The notes under the pieces: generated by a model
What the model was told of the DNA's origin: nothing
Databases searched by the model: none
What the model saw: only the letters and a program-made list of their open reading frames with translations
Part shown: piece after piece, positions 34,828-45,527 of the stretch
Position numbering within the stretch: position 1 is the stretch's first letter
Layout of the letters: each line of letters starts with the position of its first letter
Position numbers and translations under genes: made by a program
From: Cryptomeria japonica
Lineage: Eukaryota > Streptophyta > Pinopsida > Cupressales > Cupressaceae
Direction of reading: 5' to 3'
DNA: 64,000 bases
Assembly: GCF_030272615.1 (NCBI RefSeq)
Contig: NC_081414.1
Coordinates: 53,033,636 to 53,097,635, forward strand

Positions 34828-34844
34828 GGTAGGCTTTGCCTACC
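34828..34844. other. Perfect short hairpin near the G ORF end
   Basis: ggtaggctttgcctacc: a 7-bp perfect stem with a 3-base loop, about 20 bases after the ORF stop. It could be an RNA signal of the element. 34845-35035 holds pyrimidine-rich non-coding sequence, and no clear polypurine tract precedes the 3' LTR. Confidence 0.6.
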
Positions 34845-36079
34845 ATGTACATATTTAGATACAAGTTTTTGTTGTGTTCATCCCATTTTTGGTTTGTGTC
34901 TAGTCTCTCCAGTTAATCTCTTTTGTTGTCTCCTCTCCTTGACTCTATTTCCCAATGGATAAGGCATTAATCATCTATAAAACTTTTTAGCTCATCCCGC
35001 ATCCTTTGCACTCCTTATCCCCAGTCAGAGCCAACTATTTCCCCATATTTTAAATACCCAAAATTTGAACTTTGAATTGGTCCTAAGGTTGTATGAAGGC
35101 TCAAATATGTGTCTCTACAAAATTAGTGAGCATGTGATCCAAGGTTGTCATTTTTAATCCACATTGTGGTCAATCATAAATATGCCGGTCATAATGTGAA
35201 AAATGGATGAGTTTTTAAAATTACAAGGAATTGAGGGAAATCACTTTGTGAACATGTCTTGAGCATCATTTTGTGTCATATAACCAATTTTTGTCTGAAC
35301 CTAGTTCACAGTTTGCGATATTTTAAAATTTCAAATTTTGATGACCCTCGCTCTAAAAAAAATAAAAATCCCTCACCCTAGGTTTCTTCATGAGGATAAA
35401 ATGATGGTATATTCTAATTTTCGTACCTTGAAAGCATGTTTTAAATTTCAGAGCCTAACTCCTTACCATTTAAAAGTTATGGCTGTTTTTCCTAAATTTG
35501 GGTATTAAATTTTAATGGGAAATATTTAAATTATTTTTCAAAAATAATTTAATATTTTAAATTAGTTTCTATATATTTCCTATTGTGATAATTTCAGGGG
35601 AAAAATTATTTAAAAATGCCATTATTTTCATCTCTTTTTCCCACTTCGTGGTCAACAACTCTTACAAGTCCAAATCATAACCTTTGAGAGATTTAGGTTA
35701 GAAATGCTCTGTTCTCAAGCATTCCTAACCCAAATTTATAACTTCAAAATAAGAGGTTAGGATTGCTCCAAAATGGAGCATCTCTAACTCATAATTATAA
35801 CCTCTCATGAAAGAGGTTAGGATCGCTCCAAAATGGAGCATCTCTAGCCTTACTTTCTAACCTTTTTCACAGGACAATGAAAATTTGATGGAGTGAAGAT
35901 GCAAAGGAGTTTGAAGTGAAATAGATCGGTGTTTTGTGAAAGAATCGCAACTTAGCGATACAAGAAAATGATATATTGGATGTTTTAGATCTGCTTCAAC
36001 AATTTCAACAACTAATATAAGTTGGCCAGCTTGCACAATTCACCAACAAAGGTAGTTTCTTGTTTGTTTTCAAAAGGGA

Positions 36080-36900
36080 GGAAGCAATGAGTGCAAATTC
36101 ACAGTTGCAGGTTCCTGTAGACATGCAAGCAAAATATGGGATGCAGTGATTGTAGGATATACACAAATTCAATTTGTTGAAATGACTTTACAAACTATCA
36201 AGCAAATACAATCGGCTAGGGTTAAGGTGAAATCTACACCGTATGCATCAAAGAAATGTTCCCTCATTGCATGCGATGGTCGTATAGAGCCATGTTCGAT
36301 AATCTTTGTTTGCATCTTCCCAAAGGCAACATACCCAAATTGATTTCAAAGAGATGAGGTAGCATTGACAACGCATGCGAACTGTTTGACAGAATGCTTC
36401 AAAGAGATGTCTTCTCCTGAAATGCCAAGATTGCAAGTTATGTACAAAATGCATTTGTTAAACAAGTTTGTAGAATCCCTTGAGCAAATACAAAGCCACA
36501 GGCGTTAAACCACCATGCAACAACCTTTTCCAACATTCTATTTGCCAGCACAAAATGGGAAGTTCCCAAATCGGTTTTGGATACATGCATGCAAAATATG
36601 GAAGGATAAAACAAGGCGTGTGAAATATTTGACACAGTGCCTCAAAGAGAGGTCATCGCGTAAAATGTGATGATATGTGAAAAAATGTGAGCTTTAGAAC
36701 TGATCATGGGCATCCATCAAAGTGCACGATATGCATGAGACACATTTGTTGTAAAGACTTTAGAAACTTTCAAGCAAATGCAAATGCCCCACTGGACATA
36801 TATGTAAAATCTAGAAGTACAGACCATGCACCTGAACTATATAACCGAGCACCTCAAAGAGAATTTTCTCATGGTCTACAATGTTACAATTGAATATGCT
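36080..36900 (+). pseudogene. Degenerate PPR segment in G 3' LTR, part 1
   Basis: Homologous to 30090-31190. It has the same order of fragments (DMQAKYGMQ-like, CVFIFPKATYPN-like, and kmLQRDVFS-like followed by a SYVQNAFVKQ-like stretch near 36430), with many stops. A solo LTR then interrupts it exactly within gctaaaga|catgtttg. Confidence 0.6.
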
Positions 36901-36905
36901 AAAGA

Positions 36906-38370
36906 TGTTGGCATATGTGCAGAGTTTGATGACATGATGGGATTGTATGTTGTCATTGATGTCAATATGCTGAAGTATGAACCGATATATTGAAGTAATC
37001 AAATTGGAAAGTGAACCGGTATGATGGTATGAACCGGCATATGCAAAAAGTGAACCGGTATGTTAGAGTGTGAACCGATATATGCAAAGTTTGTATCGGG
37101 GTTTCATTTGATATGACTACCGGTTGGTAGTCTCAGCTTCAGGGTTTCCAGTTGATGCATTCCAAGTCTGTGTGATTCGACCAATGAAATCCTGTGATGA
37201 GTTAGCATTGAAATGAAGATTAGATCACGTTGCCATGTTAGCCTTGTGCACATGAAGGGTCTCCTTGAGGATCTTGCATGAAGAAGATTGATTCTATCTA
37301 TCTCGGGAATGTGCAAAATCTTAGTAAACGATGGAGAGCGTGTGATGGGTTATCAACTTCCATAAGCGATGAAGAACGAATGATGGAAAACATCTTGAGA
37401 TTTGTTCAAGATTATTTTACCCTATGAAATATGGTTAAACGGTCAGGATTGGACTGACTGTATTGTTAATCTAGATGCTTAGGGTTTTAGGTTTTGGCCA
37501 CCGACCTAATTGTTGTCTATAAGGTTGATGATGATTTTTATTTGAAGTTGCTGGCAAATGAATGTATGTGAGGTGATTCTTGCTTGACCTAAGGAGTAAG
37601 CAGAGATCTGTAGAGTGTGATTGTAGATGTAAAGAAACTGAAGCGGATTTGCCTTGGCATTAAGTGCTGTTATCAAATCAGTGTATTACCTGTTGACTTT
37701 TAACCATTTAAGCAGATGGAAAATCCCTTTACCGGGTAGCTTTAACAGGATTTTTGTAAATCCTTTAACAGGGTGACTCAAAATCATTGAGCTCTTCAAA
37801 TCCTCTTACAAGGTAACCTTTAACAAGGTTTTAACCTCTAAATGGGTATTTAGCCATCCCTTAATCGGGTGATCCCTAGCAGGATTGGTTCCTAGCAGAA
37901 CTAGTTGTAAAGTCTTTAACCAAAATAGGCTCCTAACAGAGCGAACTTCAGAAGAGTTTAAGAACAACTTGTGGGTATTCATCCCCACCATGGTTTTTCC
38001 CAGTTGGGTTTCCACATGAAAAATCAGTGTGTTATGTGTGATGCTTTTTCATGTGATGTTTTAGTATTTTCTGTTAAGCGATAATGCAAGCTGATCCAAT
38101 GGTTATTGCATTTTGGGTGTATTACTTGCTTAAGCATATGGGTGAAGTTGAGATGAGATAATAGGTTTTGAGAAGATCTAGATGTTACTAGTTTATGTCT
38201 TTTACATTCATACTGTGTTTTACCGGTAGTGCCTTGATTTAGATTGGTGATATTGTTTACCAGTTAGTGCAGTCTTTGCAATTTAAGTTGTTTAAGAAGT
38301 TTTTGTCCATACTGATTCACCCCCCCCTCTCAACATCTGTTGGGTATTTACTGATCATCATTATTCATTA
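36906..38370 (+). repeat. Solo LTR of the C family in G 3' LTR
   Basis: 1465 bases, tgttggcatatgtgcagag...catcattattcatta, the reverse complement type of the C LTR. It is flanked by perfect aaaga copies (36901-36905 and 38371-38375). The uninterrupted sequence gaatatgctaaagacatgttt is preserved in the 5' LTR at about 31175. The C-tract motif gattcacccccccctctcaa lies near 38310-38330. Confidence 0.93.
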
Positions 38371-38375
38371 AAAGA

Positions 38376-38760
38376 CATGTTTGCAAAATGTGGAAGCATA
38401 GAACAAAACCCATGAACTATTTAAGAAATGCCTCGAAGAGAAGCCATCTCAAGGAAAATGGAATTGTGACCCAACATGTCGCAGAATAGGTGTAATATTC
38501 AACCTGTGGAAAATTGTAGCTTTCAAGCGGTGTATGGATGTCCATCAAAATATCAAGGATCAATGGATTTTGTGAAATGTTATAGCTGCAAGTGCACTCG
38601 TAGTTGACATGTATGTCAAAGGGAAGCACGTAGAAGGAAAGCGGATTGATAGACAGAGCGCATGATTTGTTTAACAAAATGCCTCAATGGTATGTCATCT
38701 CATGGAATGCATTCATCGGTGAATATCACCCCAATTCCAGTCTCAAAAGGAATGAACCTA
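38376..38760 (+). pseudogene. Degenerate PPR segment in G 3' LTR, part 2
   Basis: The clearest PPR signature in the window. 38663-38728 reads HDLFNKMPQWYVISWNAFIG in one frame, preceded near 38590 by ASALVVDMYVKGKHVE, matching the plant PPR consensus SALVDMYAKCG...A-x-x-(V/L)FDKMPQ-x-(D/N)V(V/I)SWNAMI. Frames shift between the blocks, so it is not functional. Confidence 0.78.
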
Positions 38761-39513
38761 CGAATATGAGAAGTTGCATTTAAGGTTGAAATGGTCAAGA
38801 AGTTAATGGAAGATAGATAAATTCAAAAGATACCCTAACAAATACACAAAATCTATAAAAAAAAGTTGCAGAAGTTGCCTTGGCAAGTCAAGATAGTAGG
38901 GTATTTCCAAATTCAACTCATCTACTCAATGTTGCAAAAGATACAGGAAAAGAACTATTTGTCGGCCACCATAGTCTGCATGAATTTGTATACGTGAATA
39001 GGATAAGAATTTGAAGGAAGAGGACAATTTTCTAAAAGTTGTTGACTTCATGCTAAGGAAACTGATCAAGTGAGAAGCTAGTCATTGGAAAGTTTTCTCA
39101 TTGTTGATGTGGACTATCATTGCAAATGTGTCTTATTGGTGGATATTTGATTGCGAGCAAATTTCCAAGTTGAAGCTAGAGTGAATTTCCTTGAAGATCA
39201 AGTTGTTTGTGATTGTAAGATGACATAGTGTCCACTCCAACTAAGTTGATGATTTGTTCATTCTTTTAACAAGTGCTTCCACTTGCCTTTTTGTAAAAGT
39301 AACATATGTCACTCATGTAACTACAAGTTAGAATTTGGGCTTAATTTTTGTAAAAGTTAGGTTAATCCTAACTTGTTTCTTAAATGTAGTTATTAGAAGT
39401 AATCACTTGGGTAGTCCTAAGTTGGTACTTAAAGTAGTTATTCTAAGAATTGGCTTAGGTAGTTATCCTAAGTAGTTAGGCCAAGTAGTTATGAGGTAGT
39501 TATTCTCTCTAGC

Positions 39514-39524
39514 CTATAAATACA
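39514..39524 (+). promoter_or_regulatory. TATA box of G 3' LTR
   Basis: ctataaataca, matching 31934-31944 with one change. The surrounding 120 bases are nearly identical between the LTRs, the best-conserved part of this repeat. Confidence 0.55.
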
Positions 39525-40604
39525 AGGCCTTTTCATTGTAAAGGGCACTTTTACAGAGGGGAAACTCTACAGAATTTTGTAGAGTAACTATGTGAGAACT
39601 TTTGATGTTCATACCTTTGTACTTTTAAGGGTTTTTTGTTTTGTTTTGAACTTGTATATTTTTAAAAGAATGATGAAGAATACATTGAGTTCGTATGTCT
39701 TGAATTTATTTGTGATTTATTGTTACTAATCTCTCATATATTAAATTAGTAATCCCTTTATGCATTGGTGTAATCCATTGGTTTTTTAGGTCCATGATAT
39801 CTGTGATCGATTTGATGAAACACATAATTTCCTAGTATCTTGACTTGCATGTGCTGGTACAACCCGTGTCTTCGTATGTTGAGGTTTATTGTACTTATTT
39901 CATCATTATTGCATGTTTCAACCTATTTGGTAATAACCCATTTTGTGATTTTTATTAGTTGTAGAATCTCTATTGGTTTCTATTAGTCATCTTTCTTTAG
40001 TTTTATGTTTCTCCTTTATGTACTTTTAGGTTAAAAGTACACAGAAATACCAAAAACCCTAATCATATGAGGGAGCTGCCCCTCTCAAACACAGAGGAAG
40101 ATTGTAGTTTGATTAGAATCTCTCCAACTATTGGAACAATTGTCACTTCTCTTTGGACGAACAAGGTCAATTTTGAAGGAGAATTCACAGTGACAAATCT
40201 GTTTACCAATATTTGATAAACTTTACTTTAGACTTCTGGAATGGGGATTCTCCCCATTTTTGTGGTGTTATTGTAGTGAAGTATATCATTACAACATAGA
40301 CCTGTTCTCTTAAATGGTTAAGACTTTAGGAAGTTTGTCTCCCAAGACATCTACATATTACATGATATGGATAATGTTTAAGCATTAAGGTTTATATTAG
40401 CTATCTCTGCATGCTTTTAATGGATGTTATGGTAATGGTAGATTTGACCTGGTTTTGCTCTTGCAAATACAGAGAGAATCTCCAAAGCAGGTAAGCTTTG
40501 AAATCTAGACGATTTTGATTCTGGGTTTCTAGAGTTTTGCTCAGAGACTTCTTAGCAGTTTTCTGTATATTGAATTATGCATTTTATCACTATTTAATAT
40601 TTTG

Positions 40605-40713
40605 ACACACACACACACATACACACACACACATTTATTTATTTATTTTATTTTATATATACATACATAGATTTTTATATATAAACATTTTATTATATAT
40701 ATGATGATTCGCT

Positions 40714-40750
<37 letters not shown>
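40605..40750. repeat. Microsatellites (AC)n and (AT)n
   Basis: A CA-type tract at 40605-40632 (one interruption), tttatttatt at 40633-40650, and a pure (AT)15 tract at 40721-40750. Confidence 0.95.
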
Positions 40751-40756
<6 letters not shown>

Positions 40757-41459
40757 GTTTTCTTGTAGTGACTGGTTTTGTTGTTTACAAATATGGGCTA
40801 ATCATGGATTGTAGTCTATTCTCTTGATAGACATTGGCATGACAACTATATGATGAATAACCTTGGCAGAATGGTAGCCTACGACTATTTCCTTGACAGG
40901 GTATTCCCATACTTTGAAATGGGATTGATACAACACTTTGGTTGATGTGGGGACTAACATTTAACATTCTTATTTTGATTCGCTTAATATTTTGGAATAC
41001 CCTCTTTGACCTTTCATGGCTTACTTGGCTACTGATGAGGAGCTAAATGGTAGGATTCTAAGTAAGGGAATGGATAGTTTCAGAATGCTTATTAGTTGAG
41101 GTTGTGAGTAATGAGTATGCATTTATGTTTACAATTATGGATTTCTAATGATTAATTGATGCTCTATGCGAGCTTATTTTTAGTACTAATCCGTGTGATG
41201 AAGATAGTAGGTTTGTTGGTAGATATGATCTTTGTAGGTATCTGGATTAATGAAACCTGTATATGGAAGACAAGACAATTGATTTGTTCCTCTAGATGAT
41301 GTAAACATCCTGTAAATAATTAGTAATGTTGTAATTCAAGTTTAATGTCGAATGTATAACTCTGCAGCAACAGATTGCCACTATATGTAATCGCTTAGTA
41401 TGTTTCCAGGAGTGTATTCCTTGGGCAAGACCGAAGGTTTTCTTTACCCAGTTCTTTCC

Positions 41460-41540
41460 TTTAGGTGCCCACACTGAATCAGGTTATAATTTTAATGAAA
41501 ATTTTTAGGCCAATGATCCATTATCTATCAAAAAAAAAAA
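41460..41540 (+). other. Poly(A)-ended tract
   Basis: ...ttttaatgaaaatttttaggccaatgatccattatctatc followed by a run of about eleven A at 41530-41540. The shape is that of a retroposed 3' end (LINE or processed transcript). No coding sequence or duplicated flanks were found. Confidence 0.35.
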
Positions 41541-41636
41541 TTGTCTAGTGAAATTGAGATGATAAACTATTGTAAAACCAAATAAAACTCTCGTTCTACA
41601 ATTAAGATCCACCATACACCAATAAAGAACCTTACT

Positions 41637-42897
41637 ATTTGATTTACATATAGTAGTAATGAGGTATCAAAACTCTTAAGTTTTTCTCATATTTGATTTA
41701 CATAGTAGTAATGAGGTATCAAAAGTTTACTATATGTATTTCAGATGTTAGCATGAACCTATTAAAACATGTTTTATCTTTTCCAGTTTATTCCTGCAGC
41801 CATGTTATTCATTCTTGTTGCCATGCAGATTATTTAGGCAATATCATGTGTGAAATTAATATATGTTTTGATTAATTAAAATAGTTGTGTATGTTCTTTC
41901 TTTTTGAGATTGCAGGAATAAATTGATGCTACTGGGAAGGCTCTCCTATCGCACCAGTTGCTGTAGGAGATATTTAAGGAGGAGACTGAAAGATCGAATC
42001 AGTAGAAATGCTGATGAGCGTAAGGAATGGCAGAGGAAAAGTAATTGTGCATTGTTTACTGATGTATTACTCAAGTAGACATTAGTGTTGAAAATACCAC
42101 CACGATGTGTTAAGACTGTGGTTCGGTTTAGATCCACATTATGAGTGACTTAGCTCCGGATGTTTCCTTTCTTGATTAGTTATCCACCTCTTCTAATCAG
42201 TGTGAACTATGTAATAGGAAGTAATTGTTTTATTTTAAATAAAGGTCTTTATCTCTTTTCATAGGTTAGATAGAAAAGAGAGAAAGAAGAGCAGAGGATT
42301 TTAGAAGTAAAGTTACAAGTGTTTTGAGTTTCTTTTGATGCTGAATCATGTAATGACTTCTGAAGAACAATGAATAAAGATATGTTATTCTGAGCACTTA
42401 GAGTTGTTTTTGGGAAGCCTAGAATCACTCATCCAATGGGGCCCACTTGGTGAGTGTTCCTGTGCCTTTTTTAAGATTAGTTTTCTTCTTTGGCTGTAGT
42501 AGACATTTTTGCATTGACTGTTCTTGTAGCCATTGGAAACAGATCCATTGACTGTTCCTGCAGCCAAACCAAAATAGAGTAATTTCTATTTAGCAGCATT
42601 GAACTTAGCCAGTATTGTTTGAATGAATTTATGTTAATGCATAAGTTTTCTAGTAGCCTTTCAATAGTTTCAATTCTTGCTTATCTTTTCCACATAGATG
42701 TTAGTTGCTGCAGTAATGTAGGGTAGCTATTGTAGGAACTTAGTGCATATATAGTGTAGACCCATTTCAAGTATTACGTCCCTAGGTTGACAATCAAATG
42801 AACACTAGCTATGGAAATAGTGACTTTACCAAGTGAATGTCCAAACTTTGGGTTGAGACTTCAACTAGAGTTATTATTCTTATTGTTGGGTTGAACA
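41637..42897 (+). repeat. Element E 5' LTR with a rearranged start
   Basis: Matches the 3' LTR from aactcttaagtttttctc onward to ...ttgggttgaaca. The first 40 bases of the 3' LTR (tgatgagttgagacat...) are absent. Instead, a near copy of the LTR segment at 41691-41724 precedes it at 41637-41672. It retains about 70 bases near 42650-42720 that are deleted in the 3' LTR. Confidence 0.8.
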
Positions 42898-42901
42898 GTT
42901 T

Positions 42902-42920
42902 TGGCACCGTTGCTGGGGAT
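42902..42920 (+). other. Element E primer-binding site (tRNA-Asp)
   Basis: tggcaccgttgctggggat, four bases past the LTR end. It matches the plant tRNA-Asp complement TGGCGCCGTTGCCGGGGAT with two differences, both C-to-T or G-to-A. Confidence 0.88.
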
Positions 42921-43031
42921 GGTGTCAAACCAAGAACCTGTTATGGTTATTCTCTTTTTAATTCTCAGTTAATTGTTTTTCTGGCATACCTGATTGTTCG
43001 AAAAACATTATGAACCTGCATGCATAGGTGA

Positions 43032-44492
43032 AGAAGAGATGTTCTAGGTAGATTTCTACCCAGTCATCCTAATCATGTAGAAATTAATTCCCTAGATATA
43101 AATCCTTTTGTTGAACTTTATCAAACCCCATAGAACTTGAACCACCCTGAATCTGAATTTCCTGAAGGCAACCTTCATTTCCTTTTTGGACCACCAGAAG
43201 AAGAATTTAATTTGGTAACTTCCCCCACAAGTCCAATGCAAGGAAATCCACCTCTTGGTGGGAATAATCCACTCCCACCTTTGGACCCAATATTTGAGTT
43301 CCCCATATCTGATCAACATGATAATGCTAATCTCAAGAACATTCCAGCTTCTTCCCTCCCTAAATTCTATGGATTAGTGATAGAGGATCCAAACACATTT
43401 TTGTTTGAATTTGATGTTCTCTGTAGGAGTTTTGATTATACTACAGATACCCATAGACTCAAAATATTTCCTACCACTTTGAAAGAATCATCTTTAAGAT
43501 GGTTTATGAGTTTGGGTAGTAGCATAATAAATACATGGGACGAGATGAAACAATTATTTCTTGTAAAGTATAAAGAATATTGTAGAGGCACTGATTGCCA
43601 TGGGGATGATATTTTTAAAATGACATAGAAAGAAGATGAGAGTCTTGAGGATTACTTGGAAAGGTTTTTGTTTAGTGTCAAAAAGTCCAAGCATAGAACT
43701 CTAAATGAAGATTCCCTCAAGCTGATATTTTTAAGAGGAATCAGTGATGAATGCACTGATGCTTTGGATCTTATGGGAGGAGGTGACATTACACAATCTA
43801 CATGGAATGAAATAGGACAAATTTGTAAGAGTATTCTAGATCAACTTCTAAAAAAAAATAGGCATTTCAAGCCAGGAGTTCCTTCATCAACATCTAGTAC
43901 TGGAGTTTCTAGAATGGAACTTAGCCATTTGTTGAAGGACTTTAAGGAGGACATCGTAAACAATCTAGCTACTCAGTTGGATACACTCTCAGCTAAGAAG
44001 AAGCATGAAGAAGCTGATGCATTTCTTGTAGAATTTTGCCCTCATTGTAGACAAAGAAAAAAGGACTACAGATGTAAAATGGTTGCAAATCTTGAGGTTC
44101 CTAACTTCAAGCCAATACAAGGTGAGGATGAAAAAGTTTTCTATGTTGCTCAAAGAAGGACAAATTCCCAAAGACAAGGTATGCCTTCAGATCCACTTTC
44201 TTTTTCTGGTTATAGTGGAAATTTTTCTGTACTAAATAATCAATGGCAATCACCATATGCTCAAAATTTTGGTAGTTATCCAAACTGGTATGGTCCTCAA
44301 GGCCAAGGGGAACATTTTGCTAGTCAAATTCCACAGTGGCAACAACCACAAGGAAATTGGTCTCCACCTCACAAGGGCACCAGTTTCAAGGGAATTGGTA
44401 ACCTACTCCTCAATGGAGGGGGAGTCAACCATGGAATAATCAATCTTCTGGATATCAACAACCTATTCAACAACCACAACCACTTGCAATAA
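43032..44492 (+). pseudogene. Element E gag
   Basis: Open from 43032 without an ATG, apparently ...RFLPSHPNHVEINSLDINPF..., with TAG near 43131 and 43627. The Retrotrans_gag domain is clear (LPKFYGLVIEDPNTFLFEFD, LKESSLRWFMSLGSSIINTW, MKQLFLVKYKEY), followed by RGISDECTDALDLMGGGDI. A Cys-rich segment FCPHCRQRKKDYRC sits where a zinc knuckle is expected. The C-terminal half is Gln/Asn/Pro-rich. A frameshift near 44420 ends the frame early, and related Gln/Pro-rich sequence continues to about 44590. It is the capsid precursor of the element. Confidence 0.85.
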
Positions 44493-44833
44493 TGCCCCCC
44501 CTACAACCACTGTTGTTCCACCTAAACCAATGCAGTTTCCCACTCAACCAATGCCAAATTCTAATATTAAATCTCAACAACAACAATAAGTTTATTCAGC
44601 TGATCCTAATCAATACCAAACCTATTCTCTATCTATAAGTGATATTCACCTCAGATCTAGGACAACTCTGCCTAATACATCTCCTCTAGTTATAACTGAA
44701 ATGCAAGAAGAACAAGAAATCCCTAATGCAACAGCCACAATACCTCAGAAACAAAGACTACCCCCATTTCCCCAGAGATTGCAAGAAAAAGAAGTTCTTA
44801 TAGAATAGGAGCAAGGTTTTGATATCATAGATC

Positions 44834-45527
44834 AACCGAAACATGTATGTATTAAAATCCCATTGTTACAAGCCATAAAAGATGTTCCTATATACAGTAA
44901 GGCACTTAGAGAGGCATGTCTAAAAAAACTGGTAGAAAGAAGAAGGATCCGCAAATAGTGCATGTGATGGGTCAACTGGCAAATATTATGCTAGGAAAGG
45001 TTTCAACTCCTAAATATTCTGATCCTGGTAGTCTTGTTGTGAATATAGTCATTAATGGCACTCAGATAAGGAATGCTTTGACTAATTTAGGGGTAGCCAT
45101 TAATGTGATGACAAGAGAAGTAATGCAGCAACTTGAAATCAATAGTCTCAGACCTACACCTACAGTCCTACAACTTGCTGACAGCTCTATAGTTTGACCT
45201 GATGGTATGATTGAAGATGTGGTTGTTACTTTGGATTCCTAGGAATACCCTGCAGACTTTATGATTCTGTCTCCAAAGGCGACATTAGGAGGATATTCAG
45301 TGATTTTGGGAAGACCTTTTCTTGCCACGATTGATACATATATAGGATGTAGATCAGGGGATATGACTATTTCAGATGAGAACTCTACAAAAACATTAGC
45401 TTTGTATTCTCCTGCTCAGCCCCAATTTGATCAACAACAAGCCGTTAGGCCTACTTTAGGAGAAGAATCTGAGGGAGTTGACTCTATTAATCACCTTATG
45501 ATGATTAATAGAGGAAAATTGTAGGAG
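44834..45527 (+). pseudogene. Element E protease region (active-site Asp lost)
   Basis: Begins with KHVCIKIPLLQAIKDVPIYS. After one frameshift near 44920 it continues KKTGRKKKDPQIVHVMGQLA to the retropepsin core. The core reads NALTNLGVAINVM, where related elements have ALIDLGASINLM. The catalytic Asp is Asn (codon 45084-45086). YSVILGRPFLATIDTYIGC follows, the conserved second half. Stops lie at about 45197 and 45240. The protease would have cut Gag-Pol. Confidence 0.85.

Larger units (their letters stand above)
29030..40211 (+). mobile_element. Element G: non-autonomous LTR element with very long LTRs
   Basis: Two long direct repeats (29030-32646, and 35036-40211 with a later insertion) flank a 2.4-kb internal region. 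It has a TGTTACCCC...CCAACA structure (TATTTCCCC...CCAATA in the 3' copy), a primer site complementary to plant tRNA-Arg at 32653, and flanks ttcga (29025-29029) and tttga (40212-40216), a 5-bp target duplication with one C/T difference. The internal ORF has no gag, protease, RT or integrase. The primer type is typical of Tat/Ogre Gypsy elements, which suggests it used their machinery. Its LTRs contain PPR-gene debris. Confidence 0.82.
35036..40211 (+). repeat. Element G 3' LTR, interrupted by a solo LTR
   Basis: Matches 29030-32646 throughout. Without the solo LTR and one target copy (1470 bases) it is about 3.7 kb. The ends are decayed by transitions (TA...TA for TG...CA). It keeps a PPR-like block at 38540-38960 that the 5' LTR lacks. 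It ends at gtttaccaata, followed by the target copy tttga. Confidence 0.8.
40212..41636 (+). other. Low-copy-looking non-coding tract between G and E
   Basis: In the pre-insertion state this followed 29029. It contains no ORF. Features seen are microsatellites (40605-40750), a possible tiny exon near 40472-40489 (ttgcaaatacag|agagaatctccaaagcag|gtaagc, with consensus-like splice sites), and a stretch ending in poly(A) at about 41529-41540. It may be intron and 3' UTR of a lost host gene, or the 3' end of a retroposed copy. Confidence 0.35.

Noticed and set aside
40605-40750. Regulatory AT-rich element
   Set aside because: Simple (AC)n and (AT)n microsatellites explain it.
42902-42920. A tRNA gene fragment
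   Set aside because: It is the complement of a tRNA 3' end at the correct distance from an LTR, that is, a primer-binding site.
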